Source: Sedimentibacter sp. (GTDB lineage: Bacteria; Bacillota; Clostridia; Tissierellales; Sedimentibacteraceae). From it: DNA of 64,000 nt. The position numbers and the translations under genes were made by a program. This document shows, in pieces, positions 53,590 to 62,553 of the stretch (positions are counted from its first letter, which is position 1; every line of letters begins with the position of its first letter). Location: the NCBI GenBank assembly GCA_018436705.1, contig JAHDLA010000007.1, positions 124,001 to 188,000 of the forward strand, written 5' to 3'. A model generated the notes under the pieces. It was not told the DNA's origin. It ran no database searches and worked only from the letters and a program-made list of their open reading frames with translations.

Positions 53590-54197
53590 AGATCTATCCT
53601 CAAAATTTTATAAGTTGTATCATTTAATTTCTTGTATTTTATATTTGTAGAATGCAGAAGACCTTTTATAAACTCATCTCTTAAAATATAAAATACGCGC
53701 ACATCACTGTTAAATTCATCCCAATACTTACAATGGACACATTCATATCTCTTCCATACGGCTTCATTCTTATCCTGCTTGACTATAGCATTGATGTGAT
53801 CGCAAGGCATGCCGTCAAGCAGTGTATCATTAATGGCTTTAAACGCCTCTTCAATTCCGGAATTTTTGTCCAATGGAGAATATCTTTCCCCATTTAATTT
53901 GAATACTTCCTTAATATCCTCAATATTATCCGCTTCATTTTTTATTGCTTCGGTTACAGACTCAGCAAGCTTATATTCAACATTTGATATCTGATTTTGA
54001 AGCCACTTGTGTATATTCTCCTCATCTATTACTTCATTCAATGGTTTTAATTCTCCGTCACCGTATTTCACATTAATTCGTTCTCTTATCTCTGAACTAA
54101 TGCCCAATTGTAAATCTAATATATCTTCTACGATTTTATTTTGTATTTTTATCTTATTATACAGCCAAAAATGTATAGGTCCCAAAAATGCACTCAT
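53586..54197 (-). CDS. unknown protein of the hcp operon, with CxxC
   Basis: 203 residues from the ATG at 54197, chosen for GGAGGAAG upstream rather than the start at 54254. I do not recognise a named family. The N-terminus SAFLGPIHFWLYNKI includes H9 and looks strongly constrained. The middle is helical and acidic. The C-terminal third has C132 and H134 (DGMPCDHINA) and C153/C156 (YECVHCKYWDEF), which could bind a metal or heme, and ends with LRDEFIKGLLHSTNIKYK. Its stop overlaps the hemerythrin ATG (ATGA), so both are probably made in equal amounts and may interact. It follows the DUF1858 gene by 61 bp. Confidence 0.85.
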   Translation of the reverse strand: MSAFLGPIHFWLYNKIKIQNKIVEDILDLQLGISSEIRERINVKYGDGELKPLNEVIDEENIHKWLQNQISNVEYKLAESVTEAIKNEADNIEDIKEVFKLNGERYSPLDKNSGIEEAFKAINDTLLDGMPCDHINAIVKQDKNEAVWKRYECVHCKYWDEFNSDVRVFYILRDEFIKGLLHSTNIKYKKLNDTTYKILRIDL

Positions 54198-54258
54198 ACT
54201 TCCTCCATTATTATTTAAAAATATGAGCATGAATTTCTCCATGCTCATATTCATATTA

Positions 54259-54462
54259 CTACTCCGCTTTCGAAAAACTATTCAACTGCTCTAATAGATT
54301 ATCAACATTAAATCCATGAACCATTGCCGCCTCTTCCAGCGTTTCCATCTGAGAAGATGGGCATCCCAAGCAATGCATTCCTGCATTCATCAGAATGTCT
54401 GCAAAACCTTGGTTCATTTGCAATATTTGGCCTATATACATATCCTTTGTAACTTTTCCCAT
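54259..54462 (-). CDS. DUF1858 small redox-type protein
   Basis: 67 residues from the ATG at 54462 (GAGG eight bases upstream). It matches the DUF1858 / hybrid-cluster-associated disulfide domain: VTKDMYIGQILQMNQGFADIL then MHCLGCPSSQMETLEEAA, with C31 and C34 as a CxxC pair. Proteins of this kind often stand next to hcp and may carry electrons or sense redox state. It lies 77 bp after hcp in the same operon. Confidence 0.9.
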   Translation of the reverse strand: MGKVTKDMYIGQILQMNQGFADILMNAGMHCLGCPSSQMETLEEAAMVHGFNVDNLLEQLNSFSKAE

Positions 54463-54539
54463 GTCATTCACCTCTTTATTTTATTTTGCGGTAAAAGACA
54501 TAATTTTTTACCGCTGAATTATTATTGTATTTTAACCAA

Positions 54540-56177
54540 TCAGTCAAGAAATATTTTCAAATCGTCTTCCACAGTACCTATTCCTGCTATTCCAAAATCT
54601 CTAACCAAAACATCCACAACGTTTGGCGATAAAAATGCAGGTAGTGTAGGTCCTAAGTGAATATTTTTAACTCCAAGATATAAAAGTGCTAGCAATACTA
54701 TAACAGCCTTCTGCTCATACCATGCAATATTAAATGCCAAAGGAAGTTCATTAATATCCTGAAGTTCAAACACTTCTTTTAGTTTGAGTGCTATAAGTGC
54801 CAGTGAATACGAATCATTGCACTGTCCCGCATCCAATACTCTCGGAATACCGCCTATATCTCCCAAATCAAGTTTGTTATACTTGTATTTTGCGCAGCCG
54901 GCAGTTAATATTACAGTATCTTTTGGCAATGCCTTAGCAAATTCGGTATAATAGTTTCTTGATTTAGCTCTGCCGTCACACCCTGCCATTACAAAAAATT
55001 TCTTGATTGCTCCTGATTTAACTGCTTCAACAACCTTATCGGCAAGCGCAAACACCTGCTCATGAGCAAATCCGCCCACAATTTCTCCTGTTTCAATTTC
55101 AGTAGGCACAGGACTTTTCTTGGCAATCTCTATAATTTCTGAGAAATCTTTTTCTGTCCCCGTAGACCCGTCGATGTGCTTGCATCCGGGATAACCTGCA
55201 GAACCTGTTGTAAACAATCTATCTTTGTAGCTGCTCTTTGGTGGCACAATGCAGTTAGTAGTCATTAGAATAGGCCCGTTAAAAGATTCAAATTCTTCTT
55301 TTTGCTTCCACCATGCATTTCCGTAATTACCAACTAGGTGTTTGTACTTCTTCAAATGAGGATAGTAATGAGCAGGAAGCATTTCTGAATGTGTATAAAC
55401 ATCTATTCCGGTTCCTTCCGTTTGTTTCAGCAGCTGCTCTAAATCGCCCAAATCATGTCCCGAAATCAATATGCCTGGATTTTTGCCTACTCCTATATTT
55501 ACCTTTGTAATCTCTGGGTTACCGTAAGTGCTTGTATTTGCCTTATCCAGCAAAGCCATTCCGCTCACGCCAAACTTTCCTGTTTCCATTGTCAGTGCAA
55601 TAAGCTCTTCTGCCGACAAATTATCATCTAAAAGTTTAGCCAATGTACCCTGCATAAATGCATTTACATTTTCATCGTCATAGCCTAAAACATTAGCATG
55701 CTTCATATACGCCGACATACCCTTTAGTCCGTAAGTAATCAGCTCTCTAAGACTTCTGACATCTTCATCTCTGGTTGCCAGCACACCTACGTTCCATGCC
55801 TTTTCATCAAAGGCTTTATTAGTATCAGCATACCATATTGCCGCCTCTGATAAACCTTCTCTGCACAACAATTGGTCTATTAAATCCTTTTTAACATTAA
55901 GCGTCATTTTTATTCTGTCATAGAATACATCATCGTCAAAATTTGCATTTGTGATTGTAGTAAATAAGTTTAAAGTTATCAAATGATTAACATCTGATGA
56001 AATTTCTTTTCCTTCATTTCTTAATCTAGTTGTCACTTCAGACAATCCTTTGGAAACATATATTAACAAATCCTGTAATCTTGCTGTTTCCGGCTGTTTA
56101 CCGCAGACTCCTGCCTTTGTACACCCTGTGCAGCCTGCTGTCTCCTGACATTGATAACAAAACATTTTATTTTCCAT
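54540..56177 (-). CDS. hcp: hybrid cluster protein / hydroxylamine reductase, class I
   Basis: 545 residues. The N-terminal cluster ligands C7, C10, C19 and C25 (CYQCQET, CTKAGVC) have the class I spacing typical of strict anaerobes. The hybrid Fe-S-O cluster ligands appear later: [48 protein letters not shown], and [16 protein letters not shown]. It reduces NO (and hydroxylamine in vitro) during nitrosative stress. First gene of a five-gene operon and preceded by a perfect palindrome. AGGAGG is upstream of the ATG. Confidence 0.97.
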   Translation of the reverse strand: MENKMFCYQCQETAGCTGCTKAGVCGKQPETARLQDLLIYVSKGLSEVTTRLRNEGKEISSDVNHLITLNLFTTITNANFDDDVFYDRIKMTLNVKKDLIDQLLCREGLSEAAIWYADTNKAFDEKAWNVGVLATRDEDVRSLRELITYGLKGMSAYMKHANVLGYDDENVNAFMQGTLAKLLDDNLSAEELIALTMETGKFGVSGMALLDKANTSTYGNPEITKVNIGVGKNPGILISGHDLGDLEQLLKQTEGTGIDVYTHSEMLPAHYYPHLKKYKHLVGNYGNAWWKQKEEFESFNGPILMTTNCIVPPKSSYKDRLFTTGSAGYPGCKHIDGSTGTEKDFSEIIEIAKKSPVPTEIETGEIVGGFAHEQVFALADKVVEAVKSGAIKKFFVMAGCDGRAKSRNYYTEFAKALPKDTVILTAGCAKYKYNKLDLGDIGGIPRVLDAGQCNDSYSLALIALKLKEVFELQDINELPLAFNIAWYEQKAVIVLLALLYLGVKNIHLGPTLPAFLSPNVVDVLVRDFGIAGIGTVEDDLKIFLD

Positions 56178-56253
56178 TAATATATTTCCTCCTAAATTTT
56201 TTTATTTCTTTTTTCTTGATGACTATATGATAAAGCAAATAATTATATTTTTC

Positions 56254-56269
56254 CGTAACAATTGTTACG
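56254..56269. promoter_or_regulatory. 16-bp perfect palindrome upstream of hcp
   Basis: CGTAACAATTGTTACG reads the same on both strands. Its centre is 84 bases upstream of the hcp start. A -10-like TATAAT follows at 56247-56242 and another candidate (CATATA) near 56230-56225. If the second is used, the palindrome would be centred about 42 bases upstream of the transcript start, the normal position for a CRP/FNR-type activator such as HcpR. Confidence 0.7.
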
Positions 56270-56415
56270 CTTTTTAAAAATTTTTAATATTATTTGAAAA
56301 CATTGAATCAGCTATAGCCAAACGTTACATAATAGTAAAAATGACTGATTGACATATTATAATTATTAATGTATTGTCTATTTCATAAGCGCAAATAAAT
56401 TTTATCGGAGGTAAT

Positions 56416-56697
56416 ATGGACTTTATACACGAAAAGGAAAGAATATATTTGGAAAATGAAAGCGGAGAATGTATTGCTGAAATTACATTTCCTTCAGTGT
56501 CGGAAGACATGGTCAATGTTAACCACACATACGTTGACAAATCATTAAGAGGGCAGGGAGTTGCCAATAAGTTAATGACTTCATTAGTTAAAGATTTGAA
56601 AAAAAACAGCAGAAAGGCAGCTGCAACCTGCTCATATGCTGTCGACTGGTTTGAAAAGCACCCTGAGCACAAGGACATATATATAGAAAAAAACTGA
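56416..56697 (+). CDS. small GNAT N-acetyltransferase (YjdJ-like)
   Basis: 93 residues of the short GNAT group: IYLENESGECIAEITFP, VNVNHTYVDKSLRGQGVANK (acetyl-CoA loop RGQGVA) and ATCSYAVDWFEKHPEHKDIY. The substrate is unknown. CGGAGG precedes the ATG and a terminator follows; divergent from hcp, whose control region it may share. Confidence 0.92.
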   Translation: MDFIHEKERIYLENESGECIAEITFPSVSEDMVNVNHTYVDKSLRGQGVANKLMTSLVKDLKKNSRKAAATCSYAVDWFEKHPEHKDIYIEKN

Positions 56698-56703
56698 GAC
56701 ATA

Positions 56704-56740
56704 ATAATAGCGAAAGCCGCCTAGCAGCTTTCGCTATTAT
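56704..56740. terminator. bidirectional terminator
   Basis: A 14-bp perfect stem (ATAATAGCGAAAGC with GCTTTCGCTATTAT, 9-base loop) between the convergent GNAT and surface-protein genes. Confidence 0.88.
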
Positions 56741-56758
56741 ATAATTACAGCTAAATAT

Positions 56759-59700
56759 TTATAAAATTTCTTCTATATATCTTGTTAGTATAGCGGCTGT
56801 TTCTCCACGTGTTACACTCTCTGTCGGTGCTAACATCTCATTGTCTCTGCCCTGTAACAAGCCTTCATAAACTGCCCACTCCATTGCAGGACTACTCCAA
56901 TCAGCAATTTCATCACTGTCATTGTATAAACTCAAGTCACTTTCGGCTGTAACATCTATTCCCCTATTCTGAGCGTAACGGTAAAGTATAACAATAAATT
57001 GTTCTCTTGTCAGAGTCTCATTTGGAGCAAAAAAATCGCCGGTAAGGCCTTTAACAATGCCTTCGTTAGCCGCCCATGCAACTCCGTCGCCGTACCATGA
57101 GTCTCCTTGCACATCCTTAAAAGATGGAACACTATTTATTTCAGGATTATTCTCATAGCGGTAAAGTACAGTTACAAGCATAGATCTGCTCATGGTGTAA
57201 TCAGGAGCAAATTCATCATCTGATACGCCGCAAAATAGACCTTGTGCAATTACAAAATCAATACTATTTTTTGCCCAGTGGTCATTAACATCCGTAAATT
57301 TACCTGTATTGATTTTTTCTTTAAATACTACTTCTACATTGTGCTCTTTATTATCAGAAAATTCATAGGAATTTAACGCTCCTACGGATTTTCCGTCAAT
57401 AATTAAATCAGCTATTTCATACCCTTCGTCAGGAACTATATTAACCGCTTTCTTATCATTAGATATTGCTACTTTCCCGCCATGTGTTTCTTTTGGAAGA
57501 ACAATCCCCGGTGTTTTCACAGTTGATGAACCCTTGCTGCTTCCACTGCTGCTTGATTTACGATAAATAATATTATAGGATGCGGAATCCGGAAAATCTA
57601 AGTGATTTTTATTACGAGTGTACAAGTTAATCTTGCCGCTTGATTCAAAGCCTGTATTATGATCAAAAGCAGTTGCATCTAACTTTTCCAGGCTTTTAGG
57701 AAGATAAACTTCTTTTAAAAGACTTACGGCAAAGGCTTCAGACCCGATTTCCTTTAAACCCTCATTAAGTACAAGCTTCTCCAAACGGATGGCCTTTGTT
57801 GTACCGGAAAACGCCCTGTGTCCTAATACTTTAACACTGCCCGGTATTTCCAATTCCTTGATTTGATGATAGTAGAACGCTCCCCTTCTGATTTCCGTAA
57901 CAGAATCAGGAATGTCCAGACTTTTCAACTGAGCGCCATTGAACGCATATTCGTCAATTATCTCTACTCCCTGTGGAATGTCAATATGCTGCAATGTAAT
58001 GTTGCGGGCAAATAAACCTTTTGGAATCACTTTAATATTATCAGGCAAAGTAACATCTACCAGCTTATTGGTGGAAAATACACCTTCTTCAATGTTGATA
58101 ACAGTCTCCGGAATAACAAGTCTTTGCAACTTATTACCATTAAAGCACTGTATCTTTAAAGTAGTTAAAGTGCTCGGAAATTCAACGGTTGCTAAATTGT
58201 TATATTGAAAAGCTCTTTCTTCAATAACTTCCAGGTATTTCGGCAGCACAACTTTGTTCAAGCCGTTAGGAGAAATAATTTCTTCTTTTACTATATCATA
58301 GCCGTCAGGAACAAAAGCATCCTTACCTATTATTGTAATCTTATCCCCTTCAAGATTCAAATCAGGCAAAACTGCATATCTATATAATGCAGCTTTTGTT
58401 TTGCCTTCTTCTGAAAAGCCCATTAAAGTTGTTCCTTCATAAATGAAATCATCAGCTGTCCACAGCTCATCTGGACTAAAAAATATTATCTCATGGCTTC
58501 TGCTATCTGCAGAAAAATCTTTATGAGCTTCATTCGTAGTGTAAACACGCACACAGACTGCATTATTATAAAAACTTTTGCTATCTAGTGCAGTGACGCT
58601 ACTTGGGAGATCAACTCTTGTCAGCAGATTATATCTAAATGCATATCTATTAACGGTTTCCAATCCTTCATTAAGAGTTAGGAATTCCAAAGTTTTAAAA
58701 TTTTTATCCCCCTCAAAAGCCCCTTTTTCAATATATTTAACATTTCCAGGAATAGTCAGCGTATCTAGTCGGTGCAATTTAAAAGCTGAACTGCCGATTT
58801 TTTCTACCGTGGAAGAAACAGCTAAAGTCTTTAATGGAGCACCTGCAAAAGCACTCATGCCTATTTCCTCTACTCCTTCCGGTATCTCAAGGTTTGTTAA
58901 AGTTGTGTTGGAAGTGAACGCCCCCGCAGGAATCACTTTTAACTTACTATTTATCTCCAACGTCGTCAGTTTATTTACCCCAAAAGCACCACTGTCCATT
59001 GTTGTTAAATTTTCCGGTAACGTCAGTGCTGTAATTTTATTCCCATTGAAAGCCATAACTCCTATGTGCTCCAGGGACTGCGGGAACGATAGATCCGTAA
59101 AATTATTATATTGGAAAGCATTATTCCCAATTACCTGCAATTCCTTTGGAAAAGCTACACTGGTAAACCCGTCGGGAGAAATAACTTCATTTCCATTGAA
59201 AGTAAAGTTTTCCATCTTAAAAGCACTGTCAGCAATTTCTGTAATTTTCTCACCTTGCGTGCTTATATCAGGCAATACGAGAATTTTATTAGAGATCGCT
59301 TTTGTTGTCCCTGATTCAGATAAGCCTGTAATTTTTCCTTCATCATAGGTAAAATCCGTTGCTTCCCAATCATCTGAATATTCTGAATCCCTCAAAATCA
59401 GTTTTTGATAAGGAACAGGATTTGTTCCGCCAATGCGTGAAATACGGTCATTATTAAAATGGTTGGCATTTGAAGTATACATATAAACAATACCGGAGCC
59501 GTCTATAGATGAAGGTTCCATGCCGGGATTGTTCAGAAATGCAGTACCTGCTAACTTTTCCACTCTATATGGAAGGACAAATGATTTTATATTGTTATCA
59601 TAAAAAGCATTTCCGTCTATTTGAATTTTTTCTTTTGTATCCGCAATAGTCAAAGAAGCAATTTCATTGTCTCCAAAGGCAGAATTTCCTACCTTTAGAG

Positions 59701-60865
59701 TGCTTTGAGGCAAGCTTAATTCCGTAATTTTATTGTGAAGAAAGCATTGGCTTTCAAAAATACGAATACCTTCAGGAATCGTAACCTCACTGATATTGTT
59801 GCTCATAAAAGCACTGCCGTCGATTGTAAACTCGTCTAAGCCTTCCGGAAAGATAACCTTTGTCAGACCCTTATTTGTAAAAGCATTGGAAGAAATAGCA
59901 GTAATTATATTGCCGTCTTCATTTCTTAAAGGAATTTCTAAAACTTTATTGTCAGCTAGTTTATCACTACCTTCTGGGCTAAAACCAGTTATGATTGTTT
60001 CATCATTAGCATCATATGTGAAGTCCTCTGCTATCCATGGTTTTTCTTCCACAATCAGTTTTAGAGAACTTTTATCTTTTATATCATAATGATAAATTTC
60101 TGGATTGGTAGCGTGTGAAGGGTTTTCCGAATATAAATATACTAATCCCTCAACATCTGGGTCATTGCCTAGATTCTTCGTAAATGCATTGTAAGCAATT
60201 CCCATCACATTATATGGAAGATGCGCTGTTTTAAGCTGATTCATAGCAAACGCGCCTGCTTGAATATCAATCCCCTCAGGCAGTGTATATCGGTTTTCTT
60301 CAAAAACAAGAGTTTCTATTTTGTTATTTCCAAAAGCGGTTGATCCTATAGAACTAACCTTATTATGTATAGTAATTTCCGTTAATTTATTAGCAGCAAA
60401 TGCACCATTATTAATTATGGTAACACCTTTAGGGATTTCAACCTGAGTAATTTCATTTTTATAAAAAGCCTGCTGACCTAATGAGCTTAAATTGTCAGGG
60501 AGCTCTAAGTTGCCGGTAATGCTGTTTGAGCTGAAAGCGGTCTTACCTATAGTTTCAATCGTATCCGGAAAAGTAACGGATGTTAAGCCTCCACCCTTAA
60601 AAGCACTTACTCCAACACCTGTAATTGCAGTACCGGTAACATTTTGAGACGGTATTACAAGATCTTTGTTCGTTTCAAGCTTAGCTATGCCTGCTTCGCT
60701 AAGTCCCGTAACTATGGATTCATCACTTTTGTCATATGTAAAATCTTCCGCAGCCCAGCTGTTTTCTATATCTGCAAAGGTTATATTAAAAACAGGAGAA
60801 AGGCATGCTACTATTATAAAAATAGGAACTAATACTTTTGTTAAATTTTTAACTAATTTGTTCAT
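56759..60865 (-). CDS. leucine-rich-repeat (BspA-type) surface protein with SLH domains
   Basis: 1368 residues. Signal peptide (LVPIFIIVACLSPVFNITFA), then about 1100 residues of LRR_5/BspA-type repeats of the form LP..L..I...AF..N.L. These are arranged in four large modules, each opened by a header: WAAEDFTYD (about 38), WIAEDFTYD (about 278), WEATDFTYD (about 505) and WTADDFIYE (about 810), followed by ITGLS or similar. A Ser-rich linker, a small domain (VNIVPDEGYEIADLIIDGKS) and three SLH repeats (FTDVNDHWAKNSIDF, FKDVQGDSWYGDGVAWA, WSSPAMEWAVYEG) follow. It should be held in the cell wall by the SLH repeats and act as an adhesin or binding scaffold. Confidence 0.92.
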   Translation of the reverse strand: MNKLVKNLTKVLVPIFIIVACLSPVFNITFADIENSWAAEDFTYDKSDESIVTGLSEAGIAKLETNKDLVIPSQNVTGTAITGVGVSAFKGGGLTSVTFPDTIETIGKTAFSSNSITGNLELPDNLSSLGQQAFYKNEITQVEIPKGVTIINNGAFAANKLTEITIHNKVSSIGSTAFGNNKIETLVFEENRYTLPEGIDIQAGAFAMNQLKTAHLPYNVMGIAYNAFTKNLGNDPDVEGLVYLYSENPSHATNPEIYHYDIKDKSSLKLIVEEKPWIAEDFTYDANDETIITGFSPEGSDKLADNKVLEIPLRNEDGNIITAISSNAFTNKGLTKVIFPEGLDEFTIDGSAFMSNNISEVTIPEGIRIFESQCFLHNKITELSLPQSTLKVGNSAFGDNEIASLTIADTKEKIQIDGNAFYDNNIKSFVLPYRVEKLAGTAFLNNPGMEPSSIDGSGIVYMYTSNANHFNNDRISRIGGTNPVPYQKLILRDSEYSDDWEATDFTYDEGKITGLSESGTTKAISNKILVLPDISTQGEKITEIADSAFKMENFTFNGNEVISPDGFTSVAFPKELQVIGNNAFQYNNFTDLSFPQSLEHIGVMAFNGNKITALTLPENLTTMDSGAFGVNKLTTLEINSKLKVIPAGAFTSNTTLTNLEIPEGVEEIGMSAFAGAPLKTLAVSSTVEKIGSSAFKLHRLDTLTIPGNVKYIEKGAFEGDKNFKTLEFLTLNEGLETVNRYAFRYNLLTRVDLPSSVTALDSKSFYNNAVCVRVYTTNEAHKDFSADSRSHEIIFFSPDELWTADDFIYEGTTLMGFSEEGKTKAALYRYAVLPDLNLEGDKITIIGKDAFVPDGYDIVKEEIISPNGLNKVVLPKYLEVIEERAFQYNNLATVEFPSTLTTLKIQCFNGNKLQRLVIPETVINIEEGVFSTNKLVDVTLPDNIKVIPKGLFARNITLQHIDIPQGVEIIDEYAFNGAQLKSLDIPDSVTEIRRGAFYYHQIKELEIPGSVKVLGHRAFSGTTKAIRLEKLVLNEGLKEIGSEAFAVSLLKEVYLPKSLEKLDATAFDHNTGFESSGKINLYTRNKNHLDFPDSASYNIIYRKSSSSGSSKGSSTVKTPGIVLPKETHGGKVAISNDKKAVNIVPDEGYEIADLIIDGKSVGALNSYEFSDNKEHNVEVVFKEKINTGKFTDVNDHWAKNSIDFVIAQGLFCGVSDDEFAPDYTMSRSMLVTVLYRYENNPEINSVPSFKDVQGDSWYGDGVAWAANEGIVKGLTGDFFAPNETLTREQFIVILYRYAQNRGIDVTAESDLSLYNDSDEIADWSSPAMEWAVYEGLLQGRDNEMLAPTESVTRGETAAILTRYIEEIL

Positions 60866-60988
60866 TATGCACCTCTTACTTGCTTATATTCTAGATATTG
60901 TTGACTATAAAATAGTTTTATTCAAAATACATGCATTGAAAAAGGGATAGCCTAAAATCAAGCCATTCCCTCTATTGTTTCATTAATT

Positions 60989-61468
60989 TTATTTTTCCAG
61001 TAAATCAGAATAAGTCCAGCCTTTGTAGCCGCCTTCTAAAGTATAGATATTAGCCGCATCTATACCTAATTCCTTCAAAATTTCTGTTCCGGCTGCAGCA
61101 TATTTTTTACCTGAATAGCACAGCAAAACAAATTTTTTATCTTTGCTGTCAGTTTCAGCTAATGCTTTTTCCATGTTTGCTTTAGCTGGTGCAGGGTCCT
61201 CATTAGATATTACAGAATCTACATCAGTAGATATAGAACCTTTGATGTGTTCAATGTCATAATCTGCTTGTTTTCTAACATCGAATATTAAGTAATCGCT
61301 GTTTCCTTCTGTTATAACAGCTTGCAGTTCATCAGCAGTCATATACTGCGTCTCTACAGCTTCTTGCTGAGCATCTTGCGGCTGTGCATCTGATTGAGCA
61401 CTGCATCCTGCAAATACACTTGCCATCAACATTAGCACTAAAAATAAAGATAAATACTTTTTGTTCAT
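60989..61468 (-). CDS. rhodanese-domain lipoprotein
   Basis: 159 residues from the second ATG at 61468, since GGAGG is only one base from the first. Lipobox FAGC, a Gln-rich linker, then a rhodanese domain: YLIFDVRKQADYDIEHIKGS and the active-site loop LLCYSGKKYAAAG with the catalytic Cys, ending in LEGGYKGW. It may handle persulfide sulfur outside the membrane. It is upstream of the surface-protein gene with a weak hairpin (TCCCT then T-run) near 60950 between them. Confidence 0.93.
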   Translation of the reverse strand: MNKKYLSLFLVLMLMASVFAGCSAQSDAQPQDAQQEAVETQYMTADELQAVITEGNSDYLIFDVRKQADYDIEHIKGSISTDVDSVISNEDPAPAKANMEKALAETDSKDKKFVLLCYSGKKYAAAGTEILKELGIDAANIYTLEGGYKGWTYSDLLEK

Positions 61469-61706
61469 TTTCATCCTCCAAATTTGTTTAATACATTAAC
61501 ATTTTTAGGGTAACAGCTTTAAAAAATTAAGTCAAGGTAGCAAGCCATGAATAATAATTATAAGAATATCTAATTTATATACAAACCTTCATAATCCTTT
61601 TTATTGATTATTTGGTATTTATTGGAGTATAAATTTTGTGCCTTTTTCCTACTCTGTATAATGAAATCCGTCCGTTTTCTTTTTGCAATATCATTTTAAA
61701 GGCCAC

Positions 61707-61736
61707 AAAAAAATCGTTGATATTCAACGATTTTTT
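61707..61736 (-). terminator. terminator of the glutathione peroxidase gene
   Basis: AAAAAATCGTTGA and TCAACGATTTTTT form a 13-bp stem with a 3-base loop, with T-run on the minus strand. Confidence 0.9.
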
Positions 61737-61771
61737 ATGGCTTTTATATTTTTTTCTTTATATTAATATCT

Positions 61772-62356
61772 TTATATGCATCCATCTGAAAAATCCGGAT
61801 GGCAAACAATTTCTATTTCTTCTTCTCTGACCAGTTTAGCTATATGCTGATCTAATTCTTCAGGTGTAATGTTAGGAGCAAATCTTGCTTTTACATTTCC
61901 TTCCTTGTCAATCAAGAACTTAGTAAAATTCCATCTAATATCATTCTCTTTTATATCCGGTGTGAATTGTTTTACTTTTTCATAAAATCCTAATGTGTCT
62001 TCATTTCTGTACTCTTCTGCAGTAGTTTTTAAATATTTGTACAAAGGTTCCTCGTTTTTACCGTTAACTTCAATTTTTGAAAATTGTTTAAAATCAACAC
62101 CGAAGTTCAGTCTGCAAAAACCGGCAATTTCTTCGTTTGTTCCAGGAGCCTGCTCTAAGAACTGATTGCTTGGAAAATCCAGTATTTCAAATCCTTCATC
62201 TTTATATTTATTGTACAGCTTCTGTAATCCGTCATATTGAGGAGTGAAACCACAGCCTGTTGCACCGTTTACTACAAGCAATACCTTTCCTTTATACTCC
62301 GATAATGATACTTCTTTATTTTCTATATCTTTTACTTTAAAATCATATATTTTCAT
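61772..62356 (-). CDS. glutathione peroxidase family (thiol peroxidase)
   Basis: 194 residues. Peroxidatic C35 in GATGCGFTPQYDGL (a TGT codon, not selenocysteine), Q65 in LDFPSNQFLEQ, and the Trp/Asn pair in DIRWNFTKFLID complete the catalytic set. C81 (IAGFCRLNFGVDF) is the likely resolving Cys, so the enzyme probably uses thioredoxin rather than glutathione. The usual Cys of FPCNQF is Ser. About 15 residues beyond the normal end form a Cys-containing tail (EIVCHPDFSDGCI). AGGAGG upstream; monocistronic. Confidence 0.93.
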   Translation of the reverse strand: MKIYDFKVKDIENKEVSLSEYKGKVLLVVNGATGCGFTPQYDGLQKLYNKYKDEGFEILDFPSNQFLEQAPGTNEEIAGFCRLNFGVDFKQFSKIEVNGKNEEPLYKYLKTTAEEYRNEDTLGFYEKVKQFTPDIKENDIRWNFTKFLIDKEGNVKARFAPNITPEELDQHIAKLVREEEIEIVCHPDFSDGCI

Positions 62357-62495
62357 TTATTCCTCCTGAATTTATTTATATTATAAATGTACAGTCTTTA
62401 TATACCCTCATATTAAAATTTTAAGCAAAAACTTTAATAATTTATTTCATTAGATGTAGAAAAGCAACTTGACGCTATCCAGATTTTCTTACATA

Positions 62496-62524
62496 TTGTT
62501 TAATTTAATAATTTCTGCTATACT
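62496..62524 (+). promoter_or_regulatory. promoter of the amidohydrolase gene
   Basis: TTGTTT and TATACT with a 17-base spacer, 29 bases upstream of the start. Confidence 0.55.
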
Positions 62525-62553
62525 TATTTTAAAAATACCGGGTGGTGATAATC

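Noticed and set aside
58578..59348. Plus-strand open frame of 256 codons within the surface-protein gene
   Set aside because: The repetitive leucine-rich coding sequence gives long open antisense frames; no start signals are present.
62246..62260. Possible selenocysteine in the glutathione peroxidase
   Set aside because: The peroxidatic position is a TGT Cys codon; no in-frame TGA occurs.
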